A DNA stretch of 64,000 nt from Megamonas sp. UBA1796 (GTDB lineage: Bacteria; Bacillota; Negativicutes; Selenomonadales; Selenomonadaceae): the NCBI GenBank assembly GCA_002319795.1, contig DCFU01000048.1, positions 87,446 through 151,445 of the forward strand. The letters are read 5' to 3'. The notes under the pieces were generated by a model, which did not search any database, was not told where the DNA came from, and worked only from the letters and a program-made list of their open reading frames with translations. Of the stretch, positions 27,466 to 35,408 are shown in pieces. The position numbers and the translations under genes are program-made. Position 1 is the first letter of the stretch, and each line of letters begins with the position of its first letter.

Positions 27466-27600
27466 AAAAAATACACCTCCGAATGTATGGCAAATAAGCC
27501 TCGAAGGTGATATACTTTTCATTGATGGGTGGGTATATCCTTTCGAGGATTGCTTGCTTTGGCCGCTTCTGTGCTGGTAACACAGGGGCGGTCTTTTTTA
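27459..27600 (+). ncRNA. candidate small RNA antisense to the integrase start
   Basis: On the plus strand TTGACA (27459-27464) lies opposite the integrase start codon. Downstream is a long inverted repeat, CCTCGAAGG-TGATATAC with GTATATCCTTTCGAGG (27499-27549). An intrinsic terminator follows: CCGC-TT-CTGTG with CACAG-GG-GCGG, then TCTTTTTT (27563-27599). The -10 is weak. No protein is encoded. It could be an antisense control RNA of int, or the repeat may act as DNA sites. Confidence 0.4.
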
Positions 27601-27624
27601 GTATATAAGATTTTGAATAAGCAT

Positions 27625-28050
27625 TTATGTAAAAGTTTTTAGCTGAATTAATTTAGAAGGTATTCCGAGTTCCCTTGCTATGCAATACATTGAACAACCA
27701 TTATGTTCTTGCAAAAAATTGTCAGGTAACAACAGTTCTACTGCAAATGCACTAGCTTGACGTTCTACTTTGTCAACTGAGAATAGGGTGTTTTTGGTTA
27801 ACCATTGTGTGTTAATATCTGGATGACATATAGCATGTCCAAGTTCATGTGCACAGACAAATTTACGGAATTCGTCTGCCATATTGCAATTTAAAATGAT
27901 ATTTTGAACACGCCGATATTTTGTATAATAACCAAATGTAGATTTCATAGGGCAGTTTAAAATATTGATATTTCGGGCTTCGGCAACCATAAAAGGATCG
28001 TGGGTTCCATGTTTTTTGGCAATTTCTATTGCAAGTTTTTTTACATCCAT
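27625..28050 (-). CDS. ImmA/IrrE-family metallopeptidase
   Basis: This 141-residue protein is assigned to ATG 28050; ATG 28062 overlaps the likely ribosome site AAGGA. The zinc motif CAHELGHAICH (HExxH) is clear, followed by RQASAFAVELLLPDNFL, the third-ligand region. In ICEBs1 and related phages ImmA cleaves the adjacent Xre repressor to induce the element. Here it lies directly downstream of the repressor on the same strand, which supports that role. Confidence 0.88.
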   Translation of the reverse strand: MDVKKLAIEIAKKHGTHDPFMVAEARNINILNCPMKSTFGYYTKYRRVQNIILNCNMADEFRKFVCAHELGHAICHPDINTQWLTKNTLFSVDKVERQASAFAVELLLPDNFLQEHNGCSMYCIARELGIPSKLIQLKTFT

Positions 28051-28080
28051 GAGCAGTACCATCCTTGTTATGTAAGTTGA

Positions 28081-28521
28081 TTATTCCTGTTGATATTTTT
28101 TCGGTGTATATTTTTTCTTCGCAATACGTTTGGATAAGCGCATTGCAGTTTCCAAGGAAGCTTTAATCATTGCTACATCCTCAGCGTCTTCGGGATTTCC
28201 CATAGCTGCCGCGCCGCTTAGAGAATTGATCATATTCTCGAGGTCTTTGGCTATCTGATGTTCATCTTTGGGCGTGAGCGCTGGAAGAGCACTTTGCGAA
28301 GATAATGAGGTTATACTTTCAAGGCCATTATCTTCAATGATGTTACTTTTTTGAAGACCAAAATGATCAGCAATTTTTTGGATTGTGCCCATACGGGGTT
28401 CTTTTAAATTATTTTCCCAAGTCGACACAGCTTTGTCAGAAACACCAGCTATGGAGGCTAACTCTTTTTGTGATAAACCATATTTGTTCCGAAGCATTTT
28501 TATATTTTTCCCTATTGTCAT
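28081..28521 (-). CDS. Xre-family phage repressor (ImmR/CI type)
   Basis: This 146-residue protein has an N-terminal helix-turn-helix, MLRNKYGLSQKELASIAGVS with DKAVSTWENNLKEPRM, and a C-terminal region without a LexA-like peptidase. It therefore cannot cleave itself, and inactivation probably depends on ImmA. Its promoter on the minus strand is TTGATT (28575-28580), 17 bases, TACTAT (28552-28557), with an operator copy in the spacer. Start ATG 28521 follows AAGAGGTGAG. Confidence 0.9.
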   Translation of the reverse strand: MTIGKNIKMLRNKYGLSQKELASIAGVSDKAVSTWENNLKEPRMGTIQKIADHFGLQKSNIIEDNGLESITSLSSQSALPALTPKDEHQIAKDLENMINSLSGAAAMGNPEDAEDVAMIKASLETAMRLSKRIAKKKYTPKKYQQE

Positions 28522-28551
28522 TAAAGCTCACCTCTTAAAAATCATATCTAT

Positions 28552-28640
28552 ATAGTAAACTAAAAGTAGAAAAAAATCAACATTTTCATAAAAAAAATCT
28601 ACTTTTAGTTATTGACAGTCTACTAAAAGTAGAGTAATAT
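28552..28640. promoter_or_regulatory. divergent promoters and operators of the lysis-lysogeny switch
   Basis: Two promoters face away from each other. The rightward early promoter is TTGACA (28612-28617), 17 bases, TAATAT (28635-28640). The leftward repressor promoter is TTGATT, 17, TACTAT (28580 to 28552). Operator copies based on TCTACT-nnn-AGTAGA lie at 28556-28570 (one imperfect half), 28598-28612 (one imperfect half) and 28619-28633 (perfect). One fills each promoter spacer. A fourth perfect copy is at 28864-28878. Confidence 0.85.
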
Positions 28641-28670
28641 TTAATTGCAGGACAGAGAGGAGGGAGGTAA

Positions 28671-28862
28671 ATGACCTTAAGTTTGAAACAAGCGAGATTG
28701 ATTAGGGAAAAAAGTCAACGCGATATAGCTGACATATTAGGCGTTCATGTCCAAACATACAGGAAATTAGAAGAGAATCCTAATCTAACGACTGTTGAAC
28801 AAGCAAAAAAAATCTCTGCATATTTGAAGGTACCCTACGATGAAATTTTTTTTGCCAGTTAG
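28671..28862 (+). CDS. Cro-like Xre-family regulator
   Basis: A 63-residue single-domain helix-turn-helix protein starts at ATG 28671 behind GGAGGGAGG. The HTH reads LKQARLIREKSQRDIADILG, then VHVQTYRKLEENPN. It is the first rightward early gene, transcribed from the operator-controlled promoter, and by position corresponds to Cro. Its stop is one base before the fourth operator. Confidence 0.85.
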   Translation: MTLSLKQARLIREKSQRDIADILGVHVQTYRKLEENPNLTTVEQAKKISAYLKVPYDEIFFAS

Positions 28863-28863
28863 T

Positions 28864-28878
28864 TCTACTTTTAGTAGA
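28864..28878. promoter_or_regulatory. fourth repressor operator copy
   Basis: TCTACTTTTAGTAGA is a perfect copy of the switch palindrome (TCTACT, 3-base centre, AGTAGA), placed one base after the cro-like stop codon and ~230 bases downstream of the early promoter. It may serve DNA looping or roadblock repression. Confidence 0.75.
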
Positions 28879-28947
28879 GCTAATGGAAGCTAAGAACCGG
28901 AATATGGCGCTTATATGACTAATCGTTAGAGGAGGTGATGAGTCTGT

Positions 28948-29115
28948 ATGGCTGTAACATTTGCGATTGCAGCATTTATCATATTTACGATTCTGTTAAT
29001 TCGTATCAATCAAATAGGTGATAGGTGTTGGGAGCAGAATATCCGTCTGAAAGAAGTTGAGGCTAAAGCTGAAGTCAATCGTCAGAGGATTTTTAAATTA
29101 GAAGCGAACAAATGA
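28948..29115 (+). CDS. small phage membrane protein
   Basis: A 55-residue ORF starts at ATG 28948, 11 bases after GGAGGT. An N-terminal hydrophobic segment, FAIAAFIIFTILLI, is followed by a charged helix with KEVEAKAEVNRQRIFKLEA. It resembles single-span phage proteins with a cytoplasmic coiled coil. Function unknown. Confidence 0.55.
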   Translation: MAVTFAIAAFIIFTILLIRINQIGDRCWEQNIRLKEVEAKAEVNRQRIFKLEANK

Positions 29116-29154
29116 GGCTGAGTATAAATCATCTATACGAGGGGAGTAAATCAA

Positions 29155-29301
29155 ATGAAAGAGGAAATTGTCAATACACGCGAGATGGTTGGGCTTAAAC
29201 CGGTCAAGGTTTTGACGGTGCTCTATGAATTGTTAGCTGAACAGAATGGTCTGGAAGTCGAGGTTACAGTTTCTAAGAAAGGGGAAGAGAAGGCATCATG
29301 A
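29155..29301 (+). CDS. small phage protein, unknown
   Basis: A 48-residue ORF starts at ATG 29155 after GAGGGGAG. It reads MKEEIVNTREMVGLKPVKVL and continues LTVLYELLAEQNGLEVEVTV. The stop overlaps the start of the LysM gene (ATGA), which supports real translation. No family recognised. Confidence 0.55.
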   Translation: MKEEIVNTREMVGLKPVKVLTVLYELLAEQNGLEVEVTVSKKGEEKAS

Positions 29302-29615
29302 GACTGAATTTGCCAGCACTCAAGAAAGCAACCGTATGCGCAGCTCTTGCAATATCGGGCCTCATCACAACCGGCTTTTACAGCGGCGACCAGCAGTTGG
29401 TTGAGACAGTCTATATCGTCCAGCCGGGAGATACTCTCTGGGATATCGCTGAGGCGCACATCGTAAAAAATACCGGAGGGAGGCGATACATCCTTGAATT
29501 TAAGAGTGGTATCGAGGAAATGAATCCTTGGCTGCTGGAATCGCATGACCAGCTGCAGCCGGGCGATGAGCTGAAAATTAATTACTGGATACAGAAAGGG
29601 GATGCGGAAATTTGA
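29298..29615 (+). CDS. LysM-domain protein with signal anchor
   Basis: This 105-residue protein starts at ATG 29298 after GGGGAAGAGAAGG. The N-terminal hydrophobic segment (residues ~8-28) is a signal peptide or anchor. The LysM domain spans residues ~38-97: YIVQPGDTLWDIAEAHI and LQPGDELKINYW. LysM binds peptidoglycan. In the early region of a prophage it may act in lysogeny or superinfection exclusion rather than virion structure; this is inference. Confidence 0.75.
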   Translation: MRLNLPALKKATVCAALAISGLITTGFYSGDQQLVETVYIVQPGDTLWDIAEAHIVKNTGGRRYILEFKSGIEEMNPWLLESHDQLQPGDELKINYWIQKGDAEI

Positions 29616-29704
29616 AGCTGCCATATTTTCAGGATCATGTCTGGACAGGCATCTTATTTATCGCCTGTTTCGCTGTTGGCTATTTTCTAGGAGGGAGGCC
29701 GTAA
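29612..29704 (+). CDS. 30-residue single-span membrane peptide
   Basis: TTG 29612 overlaps the LysM stop, with AAAGGGG upstream. The product contains VWTGILFIACFAVGYFLGG, one clear transmembrane segment with an aromatic start and a glycine end. Its 3' end encodes the GGAGGG ribosome site of the next gene, so it may be genuine coupled translation or chance. Confidence 0.4.
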   Translation: MKLPYFQDHVWTGILFIACFAVGYFLGGRP

Positions 29705-29706
29705 TA

Positions 29707-29970
29707 ATGAATCTTTACCGAGAACAACTTTTTATCATGGGAACAGCAGAAGTTCTTATTCTTGCTAATAGTGAGGAAGAAGCCCGGCAGGCCCTGATTA
29801 ATAAACCTTTAAATAGGCCAAAACTCGTTGAATTGAAAGCATGGGGCATTAAAAAGTGTCAGCAAGTACCACCTCGTATGATGAAAGATCTATTTAATGA
29901 GCATCTTTCATCTGAGTGGAACGGATGGTGTTCTGGGAATCAATACAAGGGAGGTGAAAATCTTGGATAA
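29707..29970 (+). CDS. phage hypothetical protein
   Basis: This 87-residue protein is assigned to ATG 29707 after GGAGGGAGG. It reads YREQLFIMGTAEVLILANSE then EEARQALINKPLNRP, a small alpha/beta protein. I do not recognise the family. It overlaps the next ORF by eight bases. Confidence 0.6.
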   Translation: MNLYREQLFIMGTAEVLILANSEEEARQALINKPLNRPKLVELKAWGIKKCQQVPPRMMKDLFNEHLSSEWNGWCSGNQYKGGENLG

Positions 29971-30139
29971 TACGATGCAGGCCTTGATAGCGGTATTTTC
30001 CGACGCCGATTATGTCCGCAAGAATACGGATTTTTGTGGTAGAGAGGCTGTGGATGAGATGGCCCCGACGATTGAGGAGATAGAAAAATCCGCATCGGGT
30101 GCAACCGGTGCGGATCGTCAGACAAAACATTTAATTTAA
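29963..30139 (+). CDS. phage hypothetical protein, short
   Basis: A 58-residue ORF starts at TTG 29963 behind GGAGGTGAAAA. It reads DNTMQALIAVFSDADYVRKN then a charged C-terminus. The strong ribosome site and the overlap with the previous gene support it. Unknown function. Confidence 0.5.
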   Translation: MDNTMQALIAVFSDADYVRKNTDFCGREAVDEMAPTIEEIEKSASGATGADRQTKHLI

Positions 30140-30171
30140 CCGTGATTATTATATCACAGATGGGAATAAAA

Positions 30172-30507
30172 ATGAATAAATTAGAAATGTTGTACACACT
30201 TTATAAGGAAAATCCAAAATTAACCAACCGGGAAGTTACGGAAAAACTTGGCTGGGATGATGAGCTCACAAAGGTTAAGAAATACCAGCTGAAAAAGCGT
30301 GGATATATTGATACCTTTGACGGTGAGGTTATCATTTTAAAATCCCCGTATAAGGAGCCTCCGGAGACGGAAGCCATTGACTGGAAGAAAGATGCCTACC
30401 ATGAACTTTTTGAAGCCTGCATCAATAAGCTGCGGACAGCAGATTGTTCGCCCGCACAGTATATCAGTCTGGTACAGGAATCAAGATTAATTTTAAAGGA
30501 GATTTGA
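30172..30507 (+). CDS. winged-helix phage protein
   Basis: This 111-residue protein starts at ATG 30172 (alternative ATG 30160). The N-terminal ~60 residues look like a winged helix: MLYTLYKENPKLTNREVTEK, then LGWDDELTKVKKYQLKKRGY. It may be an early transcription regulator or DNA-replication accessory. The nuclease gene starts five bases after its stop. Confidence 0.55.
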   Translation: MNKLEMLYTLYKENPKLTNREVTEKLGWDDELTKVKKYQLKKRGYIDTFDGEVIILKSPYKEPPETEAIDWKKDAYHELFEACINKLRTADCSPAQYISLVQESRLILKEI

Positions 30508-30511
30508 ACCT

Positions 30512-31384
30512 ATGGAAACTTTAACATATTCACGCATCAAATCGCGTAAGAATTGTCCCATGGCAGAGCATATTCGCTATGAGCTTGGGTTGGCTCCTAA
30601 ACAAAAGAAAGGTTCGTTTGCTCTCGGCAGTGCTGTGCATCGGGGACTTGAAACGAATAGCATCGAAGAGGCAATGGCTATATTTAGCGACACGTTTCCG
30701 TCCACACAGGAAGAGCAGGACAAGCTAGAAATCAATAAAGCCATTGTGCAGGCGATGCTCGGTGGATATTTTCAGCGTTTCGGTGTATGGCCGGATGATA
30801 CCCGTAAGGAATCGAAGTTCAGTATCCCTATCATAAATCCGGAAACGGGTGCACGGTCCCGTTCATTTGAGCTGCAGGGAAAAATTGATGCCATTACTGC
30901 TATCGATGGACAGAACTGGATCGTCGAATATAAAACAGCTTCGCAAATCAATGACGATTATTTTAATCGCATCGAGCTGGATGAGCAGGTATCAACCTAT
31001 ATGTATGCTGCGCAGAAATTCTTCGAAATCCCGATTGTCGGCATTATCTACCGGGTGCTTAAGAAACCATCCATCCGGCAAAAGAAAACAGAAAGCCTGG
31101 AACAGTTTTGCCAGCGTCTGGCGCAGGACTATCTCAATCGGCCGGAGTTCTATTTCTTCGAGGGAAAATTTTATCGTTCACAGGAGGACCTGGTGCAGTA
31201 CGAAAAAGAACTCTGGGCATTTACGAAGCAGTATCTTTACGAACGCAATCACGGGATCCATTGCAAGAACGCAAGCCGTTGTACTGACTTTGGCCGTTGT
31301 GAGTATATGCCGATTTGCCTGCAGGAAGCAGATTGGGAGTTTATCTATGAGAAACGCGAGATTCATGAGGAACTGAAGGCCTGA
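30512..31384 (+). CDS. PD-(D/E)XK nuclease, RecB/Cas4-like
   Basis: This 290-residue protein starts at ATG 30512 after AAGGAGA. Nuclease motifs: His in GSAVHRGLE, Asp in LQGKIDAI (~residue 126) and the E-x-K in VEYKTAS (~138). Cysteines at the N-terminus (KNCPMAE) and the C-terminal group CTDFGRCEYMPIC (~250-265) suggest a Cas4/AddB-type 4Fe-4S cluster. It sits directly before the Sak4-type ATPase and likely resects DNA ends for phage recombination. Confidence 0.85.
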   Translation: METLTYSRIKSRKNCPMAEHIRYELGLAPKQKKGSFALGSAVHRGLETNSIEEAMAIFSDTFPSTQEEQDKLEINKAIVQAMLGGYFQRFGVWPDDTRKESKFSIPIINPETGARSRSFELQGKIDAITAIDGQNWIVEYKTASQINDDYFNRIELDEQVSTYMYAAQKFFEIPIVGIIYRVLKKPSIRQKKTESLEQFCQRLAQDYLNRPEFYFFEGKFYRSQEDLVQYEKELWAFTKQYLYERNHGIHCKNASRCTDFGRCEYMPICLQEADWEFIYEKREIHEELKA

Positions 31385-31415
31385 ACTAAATAATCTTGAG
31401 GAGGAAACACATATT

Positions 31416-32156
31416 ATGTCACTTTTACCAACAAAACCAACCGAGCCCAAAAATGAATTTGAATTTTTTACGACCCTGGTCTATGGGGCACCCAAGACAG
31501 GAAAGTCTACACTGGCCAGCCAGTTTGACAAGCCTTTATTTCTGGCTACTGAAGCGGGGTTGAATTCTTTGGAGACCTATAATATCCCGATTGATTCCTG
31601 GGAAACCTTCACAGCGGCCTGTGCAGAAATCGCAGGAGGCAAGCATACATTTAAGACAGTCGTTATCGATACCGTGGATAATCTTTGGAATTATTGCAGT
31701 GCCTATATTTGTAAAAAAAATGGCATACAGCATGAATCCGAGCTTGACTGGGGTAAGGGATGGAAGCTTGTTAAAGATGAATTCCGCAGGGCAATCACCA
31801 AGCTTTCCCTGCTGCCGTATGGGCTGGTCATTATCTCACATGCGGAAGCCTCCGAAATCAAGACACGTACCGGCAGTATTAATAAATGGATGCCGACCAT
31901 GGCTAAGCAGGCCAGGGAGATCATCCTGCCAATCTGTGACTTTATTTTTTACGTGGCCATAGAAGATACAGCAGAAGGTGAAAAGCGTGTTGTCCGTACA
32001 AAACCATCCGAGAATTGGGAAGGCGGAGACAGGACAGGCCGTATGCCGGAAGAGCTTGCGATGAGCTATGAAGCCATTCAAACAGCATTTAAAGAAGCAA
32101 CTGCGCTGGAAAAACCAGCCGAAAAGAAAGTGACAAAAGGAGCTAAAACAGCATGA
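31416..32156 (+). CDS. Sak4-type phage ATPase (single-strand annealing)
   Basis: This 246-residue protein starts at ATG 31416 behind GAGGAGG. RecA-like core with Walker A YGAPKTGKST (~residue 24) and Walker B FKTVVIDTVDNL. The family (AAA_24, phage nucleotide-binding protein) includes Sak4, a RecA-related recombinase that works with phage SSB. The neighbouring nuclease and DUF669 gene fit a recombination/replication module. The stop overlaps the next start (ATGA). Confidence 0.85.
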   Translation: MSLLPTKPTEPKNEFEFFTTLVYGAPKTGKSTLASQFDKPLFLATEAGLNSLETYNIPIDSWETFTAACAEIAGGKHTFKTVVIDTVDNLWNYCSAYICKKNGIQHESELDWGKGWKLVKDEFRRAITKLSLLPYGLVIISHAEASEIKTRTGSINKWMPTMAKQAREIILPICDFIFYVAIEDTAEGEKRVVRTKPSENWEGGDRTGRMPEELAMSYEAIQTAFKEATALEKPAEKKVTKGAKTA

Positions 32157-32689
32157 GTGAATTTGAGGGTTTTTTAAAGAATTTTGATACGGCTTTCCAA
32201 AAAGCTGAAGCGACGGGATTTGATACTCTGCCGGATGGAAAATATCAGGCGAGCATCGACCGTATCTATATTGCACCGAATAAAAGCGGTGAATTGGCAT
32301 TACGAATGGAGCTAAATATTGTAAACCATGCGGATTATGCTGGTCGTAAGGTCTTTTATTATAAGACCATCAATCAGGATTTTATAGGCTATGTGAAAGC
32401 AGATCTGCAAAAGATTGGCATAGAACCGGAGCCGTTTTCCAAGGTTGAGACCTATTTTGCGGGTGTACTGGATGAAGTGATTGAAATCACCTTGAAAACT
32501 GGCAAACCAGCTGCAAATGGGCAGGTGTACCAAAACCTTTACATACAAAAACGAGTAGGGGAACTGCCTGCAAGCCCCGCGTTGCCTGAAAAACCAGCAG
32601 CAAAGAAGTCCAAGACTGTACACAAAAACGTATCAGCACCAGCGCCTGCTGTCGGCGAGTCTGCTGCTTTTGATGATTTACCGTTTTAA
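32153..32689 (+). CDS. DUF669 family phage protein
   Basis: This 178-residue protein overlaps the Sak4 stop. The N-terminal ~125 residues (PDGKYQASIDRIYIAPNKSG, then LALRMELNIVNHADYAGRKV) match DUF669, a beta-barrel family usually encoded beside Sak4 and thought to act like a single-strand DNA-binding protein. The disordered Ala/Pro/Lys tail ends in the acidic FDDLPF, the classic SSB-type C-terminal tip. Confidence 0.8.
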   Translation: MSEFEGFLKNFDTAFQKAEATGFDTLPDGKYQASIDRIYIAPNKSGELALRMELNIVNHADYAGRKVFYYKTINQDFIGYVKADLQKIGIEPEPFSKVETYFAGVLDEVIEITLKTGKPAANGQVYQNLYIQKRVGELPASPALPEKPAAKKSKTVHKNVSAPAPAVGESAAFDDLPF

Positions 32690-34062
32690 TGCAGCTCAGG
32701 GATTACCAGGAGCGCGGAATCAATGATATCCGCGCTCAATTTATAGCCGGATTCCGGCGAGTTTGCTTTGTGGCTCCGTGTGGTGCGGGAAAAACCATGG
32801 TAATGGCGTATATGGCAGATACTGCACGCAGGCGCAGCAAACGCACATTATTCCTGGTACATCGGCGGGAGCTCATAGAGCAGGCAGCAGATACTTTTGC
32901 AGGACTCCGTATCCCTTATGGGGTGATTGCTCCGGGATATTCCAGGGACACACAGCTCATACAGATAGGTTCGGTACAGACGGTTGCAAGAAGACTGGGC
33001 GGGCTGCCGGATCCAGAACTTATCATTCTCGATGAAGCCCATCACAGTACGGCTGTAACCTGGCTCAATATTATTCGCTATTTCCATGATGCACGGGTGG
33101 TAGGGCTTACGGCAACGCCGCAGCGCATGAACGGTACCGGTCTTGGAGAAATCTTTGAATCGCTGGTCATGGGGCCGTCTGCACAGGAACTCATTGCGCG
33201 TGGCTATCTGAGCCCCTATAAATATTACGCCCCGCCAGTTACGGCAGAGCTTGATGGGATACGGACGGTGTGTGGTGATTTTGACCATACGGAGACGGCA
33301 TTTCGAATGGATAAACCAAAGATTATCGGTGATGCCATTGAGCATTATCAGAAATATGCTGCCGGTACCCAGGCCATTGCTTACTGTGCTGGACGACAGC
33401 ACAGCATCCATACAGCGGCATCGTTCCGGGCTGCAGGCATACCAGCCCGTCATGTCGATAGCAAGACACCGGGTGACGAACGTCGCCAGGCCATGCTGGA
33501 TTTTCGTATGGGCCGTATCCGTGTGCTGACAAACTGCGATTTGTTTGGTGAGGGCGTAGACGTGCCGCAGATGGAGACGGTTATTATGCTGCGGCCGACA
33601 AAATCTCTGACGCTTTATATCCAGCAATCCATGCGCGGTATGCGGACTGATCGGAGCAATCCGGATAAATGTGCCATCATTTTGGATCATGTGGGGAACG
33701 TTATGCGGCATGGGCTGCCAGACACGGAACGGACCTGGACACTGGCAGGAAAAAAACATACCCGCAAACAGGCAGCTCCGGAAGTGAAGATCCGTGTATG
33801 TCCAAACTGTTATTCTGTGAGTGCTCCGGCGGATTCCTGCCCGTATTGCGGCTTTCAGTATCCACCGATGCCCAGGAACCAGCTTGCGCCCTCTGCCGGA
33901 GAATTGAAGGAATTTACTTTGGCTAAAATTGAAGAGCTGCGCCGGCGCCGTACAGAAGTCGGCAGGGCAAGTTCCGTTGAAGAACTGCAGCATATAGCAG
34001 AAGAACGAGGCTATAAACCCGGCTGGGTTCGGATTCAGGCCAGATTGAGAGGAATCGGATAA
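32689..34062 (+). CDS. DEAD/DEAH-box superfamily 2 helicase
   Basis: This 457-residue protein shares its first base with the preceding stop codon. Walker A CGAGKTM (~residue 35), DEAH box LDEAHHS (~113), motif III GLTATPQRM, motif VI QQSMRGMRTD and a C-terminal zinc ribbon CPNCY...CPYCG (~370-385) are all present. It likely unwinds DNA in phage replication or recombination. Confidence 0.9.
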   Translation: MQLRDYQERGINDIRAQFIAGFRRVCFVAPCGAGKTMVMAYMADTARRRSKRTLFLVHRRELIEQAADTFAGLRIPYGVIAPGYSRDTQLIQIGSVQTVARRLGGLPDPELIILDEAHHSTAVTWLNIIRYFHDARVVGLTATPQRMNGTGLGEIFESLVMGPSAQELIARGYLSPYKYYAPPVTAELDGIRTVCGDFDHTETAFRMDKPKIIGDAIEHYQKYAAGTQAIAYCAGRQHSIHTAASFRAAGIPARHVDSKTPGDERRQAMLDFRMGRIRVLTNCDLFGEGVDVPQMETVIMLRPTKSLTLYIQQSMRGMRTDRSNPDKCAIILDHVGNVMRHGLPDTERTWTLAGKKHTRKQAAPEVKIRVCPNCYSVSAPADSCPYCGFQYPPMPRNQLAPSAGELKEFTLAKIEELRRRRTEVGRASSVEELQHIAEERGYKPGWVRIQARLRGIG

Positions 34063-34470
34063 ATGATAAATTTGTACCCTAAGACGTGTAATTTGTGTGG
34101 AGGAATTGTTATTTATGCCTCTAACGCAATTGTATACCATGGGCATAGATATGGTAGCGGGTATTGCTATTATTGCACGCAGTGTGGAGCGTATGTGGGG
34201 ACACATAATCCGAGGCCAAGAGAGGCATTGGGCATTTTAGCAGATGATTCTATGCGGCGCGCCAAGATGCTGTGTCATGAGATTTTCGATGTGCTTTGGA
34301 AAGGTAAGAAGCATGCAAGCCGTAAGAGAAGTGCGGCTTATGGTGAATTGGCAAAGCGACTGGGGGTCCCGTTGGCAGAATGCCATTTCGGATACTTCGA
34401 TTTACCGATGCTGCGCAAGGCCTATAAGGCTGTCCGTGCAATACAAAGAGAAAGGGGCATCGCGCTATGA
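34063..34470 (+). CDS. DUF3268-type zinc-finger phage protein
   Basis: This 135-residue protein begins immediately after the helicase stop. N-terminal zinc finger CNLCGG...CYYCTQCGAYVGTH, then a helical C-terminal half with KRLGVPLAECHFGYFDLPML. This matches the phage family DUF3268. Function unknown; the position among replication genes suggests a DNA role. Confidence 0.75.
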   Translation: MINLYPKTCNLCGGIVIYASNAIVYHGHRYGSGYCYYCTQCGAYVGTHNPRPREALGILADDSMRRAKMLCHEIFDVLWKGKKHASRKRSAAYGELAKRLGVPLAECHFGYFDLPMLRKAYKAVRAIQRERGIAL

Positions 34471-35030
34471 TGGATGACATCTTATATGAGCAGCTGATCA
34501 ATGTCCCAAAAGCTACAAAATGTATCAAGGATATAGGCCTGTTCATGCTTACACCCGTTACGGCGGACTTAAACCTTGTAGCTACGGCATGTTTTGTGCT
34601 GCAACTGAATGATAAGCAGTTCTTTGAACTGGAATGCAAGCTCGAAGTGAAAGAGCAGAATCGGTGGCTGTACAAAAGCAAGGATGGCCTTACGCCAGCG
34701 AATGGTACCGCTGCAGAAGACGTGAAGACGATGTTCTTCGATGCATTCAAAGCAGATTCTATGCAGACTATCCATGCAACCGGATTATCGTACACGAATG
34801 GCTGCCGGATCTATACGGATGGATGCGAATACATTGGCATGCAGGAAAAGTTTTTAAATATGTTCACGGCAGGGGTTCCGGTACTGAAACGGGCCCCTGG
34901 CCATACGTCGATTATTGTCGATGACCGCCATATACTAGCACCGGTCAATCTGGGCCGCAAAGAATACAGAAATCAATATCTTCGGGATTTTTCCGAAATA
35001 AAAGTATTGCCAAGGAGATACCCATTATGA
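34467..35030 (+). CDS. phage hypothetical protein in the replication module
   Basis: This 187-residue protein overlaps the previous stop (ATGA) and the next start. It has a central beta-rich part (LVATACFVLQLNDKQFFELE) and a C-terminal IIVDDRHILAPVNLGRKEYR. I do not recognise a family or a catalytic motif. Tight coupling to VRR-NUC and DUF3268 genes implies a replication or nucleotide-metabolism role. Confidence 0.6.
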   Translation: MMDDILYEQLINVPKATKCIKDIGLFMLTPVTADLNLVATACFVLQLNDKQFFELECKLEVKEQNRWLYKSKDGLTPANGTAAEDVKTMFFDAFKADSMQTIHATGLSYTNGCRIYTDGCEYIGMQEKFLNMFTAGVPVLKRAPGHTSIIVDDRHILAPVNLGRKEYRNQYLRDFSEIKVLPRRYPL

Positions 35031-35380
35031 CAGAAGCAGATATACAACGCGAAATTCGCAAAGCAATTTCTCCCTATGGAACATACTTCCGGGGAAATGT
35101 TGGACAAGCCTGGACAGGAACCGAAATTATGCAATTGCCGTCCGGTGATATCCTGATTAAAAATCCCCGGCCCTTCGATACGGGACTTCCTAAAGGATTT
35201 CCTGACCTGTTTGGCTTTACCCTGCGGGCTGGAATTCCTGTGTTTACAGGCATTGAGGTCAAGACTCCGATCGGCCGGGTACGTCCCGACCAAAAACACA
35301 TGCTTGCGTTTTTGCAGTCCAAAGGTGCGATTGCAGGCATTGCCCGTTCTCCGAAGGATGCCATACATTTGTTGAAATGA
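35027..35380 (+). CDS. VRR-NUC domain nuclease
   Basis: This 117-residue single-domain protein starts at ATG 35027 (ATGA overlap). Conserved nuclease elements: QREIRKAI near the N-terminus, Asp in GFPDLFGF, the E-x-K in FTGIEVKTP and Q in RPDQKHMLAFL. Phage VRR-NUC proteins cleave branched or structured DNA such as Holliday junctions. It precedes the primase-helicase. Confidence 0.88.
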   Translation: MTEADIQREIRKAISPYGTYFRGNVGQAWTGTEIMQLPSGDILIKNPRPFDTGLPKGFPDLFGFTLRAGIPVFTGIEVKTPIGRVRPDQKHMLAFLQSKGAIAGIARSPKDAIHLLK

Positions 35381-35408
35381 TATTCCCAAGGGAAAGGGCG
35401 GTGAGAAT

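Noticed and set aside
32848..34206. 452-codon minus-strand open frame opposite the helicase gene
   Set aside because: The plus strand encodes a complete SF2 helicase with all motifs; the antisense product is rich in Cys/His/Arg without domain pattern.
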